From Bradyrhizobium diazoefficiens (GTDB taxonomy: Bacteria; Pseudomonadota; Alphaproteobacteria; Rhizobiales; Xanthobacteraceae): a stretch of DNA of 64,000 bases. A program made the translations under genes and the position numbers. Below are positions 9,036 through 16,191 of the stretch, piece by piece. Position 1 is the first letter of the stretch; the number at the start of each line of letters is the position of its first letter. The notes beneath the pieces are model-generated. The model was not told the DNA's origin and ran no database searches. It saw only the letters and a program-made list of their open reading frames with translations. The stretch covers positions 3,249,501-3,313,500 of the forward strand of contig NZ_JAENXS010000001.1 in NCBI RefSeq assembly GCF_016612535.1, in the 5' to 3' direction.

Positions 9036-9382
9036 CGATAATCCAACGTGATGCGTCTGACGAAAGAAGCTCGTTTTTTGTCGAGCATGGCCAGCGTATT
9101 TCGCGCGATTGCGAGCCGAACCTCGATTGGAGATCTGAGAAGTCCCTGTCCGTACTTTTCGCTCTCCTCTTGCGTAGTCGATATCCGTGAGCTGAGAGCG
9201 GCCCTGTCTCGATCGATTTCAATGATTGAGACCTCGGGCTCTTGAAGTACGACCCCAAGGGTCACGCTCAAGGCGACGCTTACGATTGTCAAAATGGCTA
9301 CTAAGAATTTTTGCACTTTCGCCTGAAGGCAGCGGATCATTTCGCAACTTGGGGGGTGCACAAGCAAAAAGACCGAAGGCAA
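9036..9382 (-). pseudogene. Truncated membrane-anchored coiled-coil protein
   Basis: Read on the minus strand from about 9382 (or ATG 9340), the product has a hydrophobic segment (FLVAILTIVSVALSVTLGVV) and then a charged helical region rich in E, R, S and K, including IARNTLAMLDKKRASFVRRI. This is typical of a single-pass membrane protein with a periplasmic coiled coil. The native sequence stops where the IS5 remnant begins, so the rest of the gene appears to have been lost or displaced. The family is not recognised. Confidence 0.5.
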
Positions 9383-9534
9383 AACGTTGGTCTGGCATTT
9401 CTCTTGCCGTAAGGCGGATTCTTAGTTGCAGCGCGACCACTGCACCGAAAACCGCTAAAGATGGGGCTGCAACCGTCGATTTTACCCACGGGCGCACGAT
9501 CCGGCAAGCAACCCGAAGAGTGCGGGTGCCTCCG

Positions 9535-9560
9535 GATTTATACTTAGGGGAATGACACGA
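9535..9560 (+). promoter_or_regulatory. Possible FixJ-type site upstream of fixK
   Basis: ATTTATACTTAGGGGAAT lies about 75 bp upstream of the fixK start. On the minus strand it reads CCCTAAGTATAAAT, which resembles the CTAAGTA core reported for FixJ sites at fixK promoters. This rests on resemblance to a remembered consensus only and on the known FixLJ-FixK cascade; no clear sigma-70 or sigma-54 promoter was identified beside it. Confidence 0.25.
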
Positions 9561-9622
9561 GTTTTGAAACCCGGGGAAGCGCGCAGACTGCCGTCACCGA
9601 CAATCGAAACCGGAGATCTGCC

Positions 9623-10297
9623 ATGCTCACCGCCGCAGCCGCCGGGTCCTCAACCCACGCGCGTCCGGCCGCTGCGGTTCGGTCGAACTCCTTGCCCGAA
9701 GGCCCGCTGGGCTTGATCGGCGCATCGACGCGCTTTGCGCGCAACGCTGAAATTTACGCCGAAGACGATCCGGCTGAATACCTCTACCAGGTCATCTCCG
9801 GCGCGGTGCGAACCTGTCGCACGCTGGATGACGGCCGTCGCCAGATCGGCAGCTTCTATCTGCCGGGCGATATCTTTGACGTCGAAGCCAGCGAGGTGCA
9901 TCTTGCCTCCGCGGAAGCGATCAGGGAGGCGCATGTCGTGGTCGCCGAGCGCAGCGCCGTGATGGTCCAGGCCGAGTACGAAAAGGATGTTGCCAAACAG
10001 CTCTGGTCCCTTGCGGTCCGCGAGCTGCAGCGTATGCACGAGCACGCAATGGTGCTGATGAAGAGCGCCGAAGAACGGGTGGCCGGGTTTCTGCTGGAAA
10101 TGGCGGGCCGCAATGCCGCCGCTCCTTCGATCGAACTGCCGATGCCGCGTCAGGACATTGCCGACTATCTCGGCTTGACGATCGAGACGGTGTCGCGGAC
10201 GCTCAGCCAGCTGGCGCAGTCCGGAACAATCGCGCTGGAAACCTCGCGCTGTATCGTCCTCCGCAACCGCGTGGAGCTGAGCCGGATCAATGCCTGA
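9623..10297 (+). CDS. fixK: FixK-type CRP/FNR family transcriptional regulator
   Basis: A 224-residue CRP/FNR regulator. Residues about 40-130 form the cyclic-nucleotide-like beta-roll (DPAEYLYQVISGAVRTCRTL, GSFYLPGDIFDVE), then a dimer helix and a C-terminal winged helix with recognition helix IADYLGLTIETVSRTLSQL. The N-terminus lacks an FNR-type Cys cluster, matching the FixK branch, which does not sense oxygen itself but is controlled by FixLJ. FixK proteins activate fixNOQP and fixGHIS, so its place 5.5 kb from fixGHIS fits. ATG follows GGAGATCTGCC. Confidence 0.88.
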   Translation: MLTAAAAGSSTHARPAAAVRSNSLPEGPLGLIGASTRFARNAEIYAEDDPAEYLYQVISGAVRTCRTLDDGRRQIGSFYLPGDIFDVEASEVHLASAEAIREAHVVVAERSAVMVQAEYEKDVAKQLWSLAVRELQRMHEHAMVLMKSAEERVAGFLLEMAGRNAAAPSIELPMPRQDIADYLGLTIETVSRTLSQLAQSGTIALETSRCIVLRNRVELSRINA

Positions 10298-10529
10298 CAA
10301 TCGAAGCTCCGTCCGCGGCGTTTGCTACCAGCTCTTTCGCCTTGTTGGGGTTGGCCCTGAGCACCGCGTCATCAATGGGATCGACGCGGTGAATGGCTCG
10401 AAAAGGCGACGTAGTTACCATCTCATGCGTGCCGGGGACCTCCGCAATCAGCCCTTGGACCTTCTGGCCGGTCACCCGGCAAATCGAACAGAACAGGGCG
10501 CCAGCGCTCACGCGCTGGTCATTCTTCAC
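10287..10529 (-). CDS. Small hypothetical protein converging on fixK
   Basis: An 80-residue minus-strand product (MKNDQRVSAGALFCSICRVT at the N-terminus) whose end overlaps the fixK stop region by 11 bp. The composition is that of a plausible soluble protein and it has a CSIC pair that could bind metal. No family is recognised. The evidence is codon composition and the lack of a competing gene; the ribosome site is weak. Confidence 0.35.
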   Translation of the reverse strand: MKNDQRVSAGALFCSICRVTGQKVQGLIAEVPGTHEMVTTSPFRAIHRVDPIDDAVLRANPNKAKELVANAADGASIVRH

Positions 10530-10555
10530 TCTCGAGCGCGACGAGATTTAAGATG

Positions 10556-10665
10556 AATCAGCATCGCGCTTTAGATTATCGTTTGAGGATGGTCTCCGCG
10601 CAAACGCGTTCCGCGTTTGTCGGGAAATCCGCTGCACAGCTTTCCGGATTATGCTCCACGCGCAT
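10556..10665. repeat. Bradyrhizobium-type intergenic repeat, copy 1
   Basis: The stretch from about 10563 (ATCGCGCTTTAGATTATC) to TTCCGGATTATGCTC matches in order the copy at 11700-11822: both share a GCTT(T/C)AG start, GTTTGAG(G/C)ATG, CTGCGCAAACGCG beside CGCGTTTGTCG, and a closing GGNNATGCTC. CGCAAACGCG-TTC-CGCGTTTG forms a hairpin. From memory this repeat is abundant between Bradyrhizobium genes. Confidence 0.7.
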
Positions 10666-10758
10666 GACTGCCCGGGCGCCGGCTCGTCTGCCGTCGTAAG
10701 AGCGGCTCGAGAATTGGCCCCAATTTGATCCGCGCAATCTGCGCTGACCACTGGACAC

Positions 10759-11289
10759 ATGATCATGAGCAAGCGCAGAGCCCTCATCCTCACGTTCCTG
10801 CTCCTGTCCGGGGCGGCCTCCGCTGCAGATTTTGTCGGACAGGCCAGTGTCATCGATGGTGATACGCTGGACATACATGGAACCCGGATCCGGCTTTGGG
10901 GTGTCGACGCGCCGGAAAGCAATCAGCTGTGCCGGGGTGCCGACAGCAATTTGTATCGCTGCGGCGCCAAGGCGGCCAACGAACTCGATGTTTTCATCGC
11001 CCGACGTCCAGTGAGTTGCACGCCGGTTTCCGCAGACCAGTATGGGCGTACGGTCGCGACATGTCTTGTCGGGACTGCCGACCTCGGGGAATGGCTGGTC
11101 AGCAACGGTCTTGCACTCGATTGACCGCGCTATTCCCACGGCCGCTATTCCGCCGCGCAGCGCGATGCGGATCGTTCAGGCCGAGGGATGTGGGCTGGCA
11201 GCTATGTGGAGCCCTGGCTGTACCGTGCGTGCATTCGGTCGGGCGGCGCGCCGTCCAATTGTTCGGATGGCGCGAACGCACATCCTTGA
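10759..11289 (+). pseudogene. Thermonuclease-family (SNase-like) protein with in-frame stop
   Basis: Secreted staphylococcal-nuclease-like protein. A signal peptide (MSKRRALILTFLLLSGAASA after the first two residues) precedes VIDGDTLDIHGTRIRLWGVDAPES, the hallmark of the fold. The frame hits TGA at 11122-11124 right after NGLALD, but continues in the same frame with PRYSHGRYSAAQRDADRSGR and the conserved GMWAGSYVEPW to a proper stop at 11287-11289. Homologues have Trp at this point, so TGG has become TGA. The truncated 121-residue form lacks the conserved C-terminal part and is probably inactive. Confidence 0.8.
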
Positions 11290-11345
11290 GTCTTCTCGGG
11301 GCGAATCAAAGCCTGCGCAGCTTGACCGCAAATCAAAATTGTTGG

Positions 11346-11447
11346 CAGAGCGTTTTCGAGCGAAGTGGATGCCGGTTCGCGTCAAGAAAACGCGTCAAAA
11401 CAACAATCTAGGGCCCCTTCCGATTCCGGAGCGGAAATGGCTCTAGC
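11346..11447. repeat. Rhizobial intergenic repeat ending in a hairpin
   Basis: Begins AGAGCGTTTTCGAGCGAAGT, continues GCGTCAAGAAAACGCGTCAA, and ends with AGGGCCCCTTCCGATTCCGG folding back through AGCGGAAATGGCTCT. This is a copy, slightly degraded in the closing hairpin, of an intergenic repeat that I remember as very common in Bradyrhizobium and relatives. It differs in sequence from the repeat at 10556 and 11700. Confidence 0.65.
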
Positions 11448-11512
11448 TGGCGCAAATCGGGCGACTCGGGGTAAGCCATGTCCTCGATCCCACTGTTGAG
11501 CAAAGGTATAAG

Positions 11513-11695
11513 ATGGTTGCAGCTGCCGGTGAATTGCCAGCTTCAGGATATGCGCTCGAAGTAGATGGCCGACTCAAGGCCGAATTTGCGACCAGGGATG
11601 GGGCCAAGAGCGGTGCGGAAGAGCTGAAGAAGCGTTTTCCAATGCTTCGGATCAGAATCTATGACGCAGAGACGAAGACTCGCGAGGAGATCTAA
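11513..11695 (+). CDS. Small conserved-looking protein of unknown function
   Basis: A 60-residue product (MVAAAGELPASGYALEVDGR at the start) with a second half rich in charged residues (AKSGAEELKKRFPMLRIRIY). The pattern of a short beta-alpha-beta unit is plausible. It sits alone between two intergenic repeats, which themselves mark gene boundaries. The ribosome site (AGCAAAGGTATAAG) is moderate. No known family recognised. Confidence 0.5.
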   Translation: MVAAAGELPASGYALEVDGRLKAEFATRDGAKSGAEELKKRFPMLRIRIYDAETKTREEI

Positions 11696-11699
11696 AGCG

Positions 11700-11822
11700 C
11701 GATTGATCGGGACGAATCGTCATCGCACTTCAGGTTTTGTTTGAGCATGATCTCTGCGCAAACGCGCTTCGCGTTTGTCGCGGGAGAAAACCGCTGTACA
11801 CTTTTTTCGGGTCATGCTCTGG
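11700..11822. repeat. Bradyrhizobium-type intergenic repeat, copy 2
   Basis: Same repeat type as 10556-10665, longer and better preserved: GGGACGAATCGTCATCGCAC, GTTTGAGCATGATCTCTGCG, the CAAACGCG-CTT-CGCGTTTG hairpin, and CGGGTCATGCTCT at the end. Together with 11346-11447 it frames the small gene at 11513. Confidence 0.7.
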
Positions 11823-11902
11823 TTTTTCCAGGCGCCTGGTCGTTCCATCTGCATGGGATTTGCCGTGCGTCTTCCTGCGGGACCGGGCTGTCGGCTGCGC
11901 TG

Positions 11903-11927
11903 AAACCCCGACCTTCGGCCGGGTTTT
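11903..11927. terminator. Possible terminator hairpin before the ardC-like gene
   Basis: AAACCCCGACC, TTC, then GGCCGGGTTTTC gives an imperfect GC-rich hairpin flanked by A and T runs, which could terminate transcription in either direction. It lies between the repeat and the ArdC-like gene, where a transcription boundary is expected. Confidence 0.35.
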
Positions 11928-12056
11928 CACCCATTCGGGCTTCCATCCCTGACGCGAAGGCCTGGCTCGTCTGAGAGACTCGCACCACGCCACGCCTGCA
12001 ACAGACGTAGTGCTTCCGCAACAAACATTGAGAGTGAGAGGGCTGGCCGGTTCGGC

Positions 12057-12101
12057 CGCGACGGGTTGGAGCTGCGAGAGAGGCTTGCAGCGCCCGTCGC
12101 G
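12057..12101 (+). promoter_or_regulatory. Hairpin leader A1 upstream of the ardC-like gene
   Basis: Outer stem CGCGACGGG (12057-12065) with CCCGTCGCG (12093-12101), 9 of 9 paired; inner stem GCTGC (12071-12075) with GCAGC (12087-12091), loop containing GAGAGAGGCTT. The hairpin ends 11 bases before the start codon. A sister element before the ParB-like gene (13117-13164) has the same conserved loop and compensated stem changes. Confidence 0.6.
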
Positions 12102-12112
12102 AAAGATCCGCG

Positions 12113-13072
12113 ATGTCCAGACATCCTCGCGCGCGCACCGGACAGGACCGGGCCACCCTTTATGACGAAATCACCGACAAGATCATCGCCGAGCTGGAGG
12201 CCGGCCGCGTGCCCTGGGTTCAACCCTGGGGAACGGAGGCGGCAAAGGCGCCGCTGTCGATGCCAAGGAACGCCGCGTCCGCCCGGCCCTATAGCGGCAT
12301 CAACGTTCTCATCCTCTGGGGGGCGGTGATCGAGCGCGGTTTTGCGGGCCAGAGCTGGCTGACCTTCCGCCAGGCGCTTGCGCTCGGCGGTCATGTCCGC
12401 AAGGGCGAGCGCGGCACAACCGTGGTCTATGCCGACCGCTTCGTGCCGGCCGACGAACGGCGCCGTGCGCGTGAGACGGGCGAGGAGGCGCAGGCCGTTC
12501 CATTCCTGAAGCGGTTCACCGTCTTCAACACCGATCAATGTGACGGACTCTCCGCCGACATCGCGACCACCGCGCCAATGCCGCTGCCGGGCATGATCGA
12601 GCCGCAGGTCGAGGCCCTGATCAAGGCAACCGGCATCGACTTTCGCATCGGCGGCAATCGCGCCTTCTATATGCCGGCAGAAGATTATGTGCAGGTGCCG
12701 CCGCCGGCGGCCTATTTCGAACCGATCAATTGGCACCGGACCGCGCTGCACGAGCTTGGTCATGCCAGCGGTCATCCTTCGCGCCTCAACCGCGATCTCG
12801 GCGGTTCGTACGGCACGAAAAAATACGCGTTCGAGGAATTGATCGCCGAATTGTGTGCCGCGTTTTCCTGCGCATCACTCGGCATCGTGCCGACCGTGCG
12901 GCACGCCGACTATATCGGTTCCTGGCTGGAAGTCCTGCGGGAGGACAACCGCGCGATCGTGCGGGCGGCCTCGCAGGCCAGCAAAGCCGCAGATTATCTG
13001 GTTGGCTTCCTGCCGGCAGATAATCCAACTGCTTCGGCCCATGCTGCCGAGGCAGATCAGGAGGCGGCGTGA
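12113..13072 (+). CDS. ArdC-like antirestriction/zincin metallopeptidase-domain protein
   Basis: A 319-residue product of the ArdC/DUF1738 type common on conjugative plasmids and ICEs, where ArdC protects incoming single-stranded DNA from host restriction. An N-terminal ssDNA-binding-like domain (LYDEITDKIIAELEAGRVPW, ARPYSGINVLIL) is followed by a zincin-like domain with TALHELGHASGHPSRLNRD near residues 210-228, carrying the HELGH form of HExxH. FEELIAELCAAF near 245 supplies the usual downstream Glu. The start was chosen for the motif position and the leader hairpin directly before it. Confidence 0.85.
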   Translation: MSRHPRARTGQDRATLYDEITDKIIAELEAGRVPWVQPWGTEAAKAPLSMPRNAASARPYSGINVLILWGAVIERGFAGQSWLTFRQALALGGHVRKGERGTTVVYADRFVPADERRRARETGEEAQAVPFLKRFTVFNTDQCDGLSADIATTAPMPLPGMIEPQVEALIKATGIDFRIGGNRAFYMPAEDYVQVPPPAAYFEPINWHRTALHELGHASGHPSRLNRDLGGSYGTKKYAFEELIAELCAAFSCASLGIVPTVRHADYIGSWLEVLREDNRAIVRAASQASKAADYLVGFLPADNPTASAHAAEADQEAA

Positions 13073-13116
13073 GCGGAGCTTGGCTGCGAAATAGAGGAAG
13101 AGGGCGGCGCCGAGCG

Positions 13117-13164
13117 CCACGACGGGTTGAGGTCGAGAGAGAGGCTTTCGGCCGCCCGTCGTGG
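13117..13164 (+). promoter_or_regulatory. Hairpin leader A2 upstream of the ParB-like gene
   Basis: Outer stem CCACGACGGG (13117-13126) with CCCGTCGTGG (13155-13164), 10 of 10 paired; inner stem GGTCGAGA (13131-13138) with TTTCGGCC (13146-13153), including G-U pairs. Compared with leader A1 (12057) the outer stem differs at its base but stays fully paired, and ACGGGTTG and GAGAGAGGCTT are shared. The GGAGA ribosome site starts inside the 3' arm, so folding would hide it. Confidence 0.62.
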
Positions 13165-13173
13165 AGACGAAAA

Positions 13174-15285
13174 ATGACCAAGGCAGTCCAAAAGATCACG
13201 CTGTCGCCCTCGCGTGATATTCCCTTCAACAAGCTGGTGCTGAGCCAGTCCAACGTTCGGCGCGTCAAGGCGGGCGTCTCGATCGAGCAGCTTGCCGAGA
13301 GCATCGCCCAGCGCACGCTGCTGCAAAGCCTCAATGTCCGCGCCATCGTGGACGCCGACGGCAATGAGACAGGCATGTTCGAGGTGCCGGCCGGCGGCAG
13401 GCGCTACCGTGCTCTCGAGCTCCTGGTCAAGCAGAAGCGCATGTCGAAGTCGCAGCCCGTGCCCTGTGTCGTTCGCGAGGGAGGCATCGCGGAAGACGAT
13501 TCGATCGCAGAGAACGATGAGCGCGTCGGCCTGCATCCGCTCGACCAGTTTCGCGCATTCCAGACGCTGCGCGACCTCGGCATGAGCGAAGAGGACATTG
13601 CCGCACGGCATTTCGTGGCGCCGGCAATCGTCAAGCAGCGCCTGCGCCTCGCCTCGGTCTCGCCGAAGCTGCATGAGGTCTATGCCGAGGACGGCATGAC
13701 GCTGGAGCAGCTGATGGCGTTCTCGGTGAGCGGCGATCACGCGCGCCAGGAGCAGGTCTGGGACAATGTCAGCCGCTCCGGCTATGATGAGCCGTACCAG
13801 ATCCGCCGCATGCTGACCGAGAACACCGTACGCGGGTCCGATCGCCGTGCGCAATATGTCGGCATCGAGGCGTATGAGCGGGCCGGTGGTCCGGTCCTGC
13901 ACGATCTGTTCGAGCACGACGACGGCGGCTGGCTCCAGGACGTCGCCCTGCTCGACCGTCTTGTCACGGAGAAACTCAAGCAGGACGCCGAGGTGATCGC
14001 GGCGGAGGGCTGGAAGTGGATCTCTGTGGCCGTCGATTTTCCATTCGGCCACACCAGCGGCTGGCGGGAATTGGAGGGAACGCCGGCCGCGCTCAGCATC
14101 GAGGAGCAGGCCACGATCGATGCGCTCAATGCCGAGCATGACAGGCTCGAAGCCGAGTATCAGGATGCTGACGAACTTCCCGAGGAGGTCGACCAGCGCC
14201 TTGGCGAGATCGAGGCGGCATTGCTCGCGCTCGAGGAGCGGCCAATGATCTACGATCCGGCCGACATCGCCCGCGCCGGGGTCTTCATCAGCATCGATTC
14301 CGACGGACGGCTCTCGGTGGATCGCGGCTACGTCCGCCCCGAGGATGAACCTGCAGTCGTCGATACCGACCCCGGACAGGCCAGCGCAACCGTTGACGGG
14401 ACGGATGCCGTTGCTCCGGTGCAGCGGACCGCCATCAGCGTCGGTGGCGCTCCAACCGAGCCGGCCGAAGAGGATGAGGACGATGCTGCAAGACCGCTGC
14501 CGGACCGGCTGATCACCGAGCTGACAGCCTATCGAACGCTGGCGCTACGCGACGCGCTCGCCGAGCATCCCTCGCTCGCGTTTTTGGCGGTGCTGCACAA
14601 TTTCGTGCTGGCGAGCTTCTACAGGTTTGCATCATCCGGCAGTTGCCTCGAGATCGCGGTGCACACGCCGACATTCCCGGCCCAGGCTCCGGGATTGAAG
14701 GACAGCGCGCCGGCCAAGGCCATCGACAGCAGGCACGAAGCCTGGAAAGCGCGGCTCCCGAACGATGCAAAGGCGCTTTGGGATACGCTCTGCGCATTGG
14801 ACGGCAACGCGCAAGCAGCCCTGTTCGCCCATTGCGCGTCGTTCTCGGTCAACGCCCTCTATGAACCGGTGAACCGCTACGCTCAGGGGCGGGTATCCGC
14901 TGATGGGCTCGCGCGCAGGCTCGGCCAGGCCGACGTGCTGGCGCGGGCGGTCGGGCTCGACATGGTGCAGGCCGGCTGGAGGCCGACCGTGGATAATTAC
15001 CTCGGCCGCGTCACCAAGCCACGTATTCTGGAGGCGGTGAGGCAAGCAAAGGGCGATGCCTCCGCAGAACTGATCGACCATCTGAAGAAGGCCGATATGG
15101 CCCGCGAAGCCGAGCGCCTTCTCGAGGGCACGGGATGGCTGCCGGAGCCACTGCGCCTCACTGACGCTATCCAATCGGCAGACCAGGATGCAGACGCGGG
15201 TCCGCTTCCCGAGTTCCTCGCTGGCGATGAGGACGCTAGCGGCACCGCAGACGACGTTCAGCCACACGGCATTGCCGCTGAATGA
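13174..15285 (+). CDS. ParB/RepB-like nuclease-domain protein of plasmid/ICE type
   Basis: A 703-residue protein. The N-terminal ParB domain is seen in IPFNKLVLSQSNVRRV (DNA-contact start), QRTLLQSLNVR and the box FEVPAGGRRYRALELL near residues 70-85, followed by HTH-like AARHFVAPAIVKQRLRLASV. The long C-terminal half is acidic and not assigned. Large ParB-like proteins of this kind are regular members of conjugative plasmid and ICE maintenance blocks. ATG 13174 is chosen over earlier in-frame starts because of GTGGAGACGAAAA just before it and the leader hairpin A2. Confidence 0.85.
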   Translation: MTKAVQKITLSPSRDIPFNKLVLSQSNVRRVKAGVSIEQLAESIAQRTLLQSLNVRAIVDADGNETGMFEVPAGGRRYRALELLVKQKRMSKSQPVPCVVREGGIAEDDSIAENDERVGLHPLDQFRAFQTLRDLGMSEEDIAARHFVAPAIVKQRLRLASVSPKLHEVYAEDGMTLEQLMAFSVSGDHARQEQVWDNVSRSGYDEPYQIRRMLTENTVRGSDRRAQYVGIEAYERAGGPVLHDLFEHDDGGWLQDVALLDRLVTEKLKQDAEVIAAEGWKWISVAVDFPFGHTSGWRELEGTPAALSIEEQATIDALNAEHDRLEAEYQDADELPEEVDQRLGEIEAALLALEERPMIYDPADIARAGVFISIDSDGRLSVDRGYVRPEDEPAVVDTDPGQASATVDGTDAVAPVQRTAISVGGAPTEPAEEDEDDAARPLPDRLITELTAYRTLALRDALAEHPSLAFLAVLHNFVLASFYRFASSGSCLEIAVHTPTFPAQAPGLKDSAPAKAIDSRHEAWKARLPNDAKALWDTLCALDGNAQAALFAHCASFSVNALYEPVNRYAQGRVSADGLARRLGQADVLARAVGLDMVQAGWRPTVDNYLGRVTKPRILEAVRQAKGDASAELIDHLKKADMAREAERLLEGTGWLPEPLRLTDAIQSADQDADAGPLPEFLAGDEDASGTADDVQPHGIAAE

Positions 15286-15339
15286 AGGTCCGGGCGTAGC
15301 GCGGCAATCCCGCCGTGCGCTTCATTCGAACTTGCTTCC

Positions 15340-15370
15340 GAAGCCCGGCATCGCGCCGGGCTTCTCATTT
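15340..15370 (+). terminator. Rho-independent terminator after the ParB-like gene
   Basis: GAAGCCCGGC (15340-15349), loop ATCGC, GCCGGGCTTC (15355-15364), a perfect 10-bp stem followed by TCATTT. It lies 55 bp after the ParB-like stop. The group II intron begins directly after its T-rich tail. Confidence 0.75.
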
Positions 15371-16014
15371 GTGTGCCGAGTATGAACGACAGCTTGGAGG
15401 TGGAAGTCCTCTATCCAGCCTGGTGACGGCGAAGGATTAGCGAAGCGCAAGGGCGTCATCGCGAGGTGGGGTCTGAAGACAGCGTGGAGCAAAGTCGCGG
15501 CCCGATGGACAAGAACCGGATAACGAGGCCTACCCGGCCGGACGAGCGAGCAAGTGATCGCGAAGTCCACGGTCATCAAGGGTCGGGGTGGTAAATCCGG
15601 CGGGCGTGCGGCGAAAGCGGTCGGTCTTACCTCGGGAGATCTGTGCAGTGTTCCGGCAACGGGACTGAGGTCGTCGTAAGGCGGCCTGACCGCGGCGCAG
15701 AAGTCAGCAGAGGGCATAGTAGGCGGAACGAGTTTCGCTGAAGGCCTGAACGCTGGAAGCGACGAGTAGATGCAGTGGTATCGCATCGGCCATGCGACTG
15801 AATTCCGGGCAACCGGCTTCGGAACGGCGGGAACGGGTGAAGCCCTGACTGGCGCTGATCGGAGGAGTCGAAGCTAGCGCGACGATCGCTGACATCCAAA
15901 CTACGGCGGCAACAGAACAACTCTTGCCGCTTAATCCAGCGAACCGCCGTATACGGACCCGTACGTACGGTGGTGTGGGAGGGGAGGAGTCGCGAGACTC
16001 CCCCCTATCCCGAT
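15371..16014 (+). mobile_element. ORF-less, internally deleted group II intron
   Basis: The 5' end GTGTGCCGAG matches the GUGYG intron boundary. The stretch CGGCGCAGAAGTCAGCAGAG (from 15691) through GAAGGCCTGAACG is the characteristic segment that precedes the intron-encoded reverse transcriptase in many bacterial group II introns. About 150 bp later comes a domain V/VI-like end: AACCGCCGTATACGG near 15940, CCCGTACGTACGGTGG, then GGGAGGGGAGGAG and the closing hairpin ending CCCGAT near 16014. The roughly 1.2-1.5 kb reverse transcriptase gene is missing. Insertion directly after a terminator stem resembles the target choice of group IIC introns. Confidence 0.72.
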
Positions 16015-16101
16015 TGGAATGCGGCTCCGTCGCGCTGAGCCTTGCGCGCGGCGTGGCCCGCGTCCTCCGCCCGCGGTGGAGGCAAGAGGTGAGCAGAGTG
16101 A

Positions 16102-16160
16102 GAGATCGGCCGGGACAGGTTTGAGCCGGTCGGGCCTTAGAGAGCGCCCATCGGCCCGAT
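16102..16160 (+). promoter_or_regulatory. Possible divergent hairpin leader before the helicase gene
   Basis: GGTCGGGCC (16128-16136) can pair with GGCCCGATC around a loop containing TTAGAGAGCGCC. A preceding AGAGTGAGAGATCGGCCGGG resembles AGAGTGAGAGGGCTGGCCGG before leader A1. It may be a third, diverged member of the A-type leaders, but the alignment is weak. Confidence 0.3.
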
Positions 16161-16191
16161 CCTTCCCGCTCTCCTCGAAAGCTCAACTGTC

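Noticed and set aside
11122..11124. TGA in the nuclease gene as a selenocysteine codon
   Set aside because: No SECIS-like hairpin was seen and the family has Trp, not Cys or Sec, at this place; a TGG-to-TGA change is simpler.
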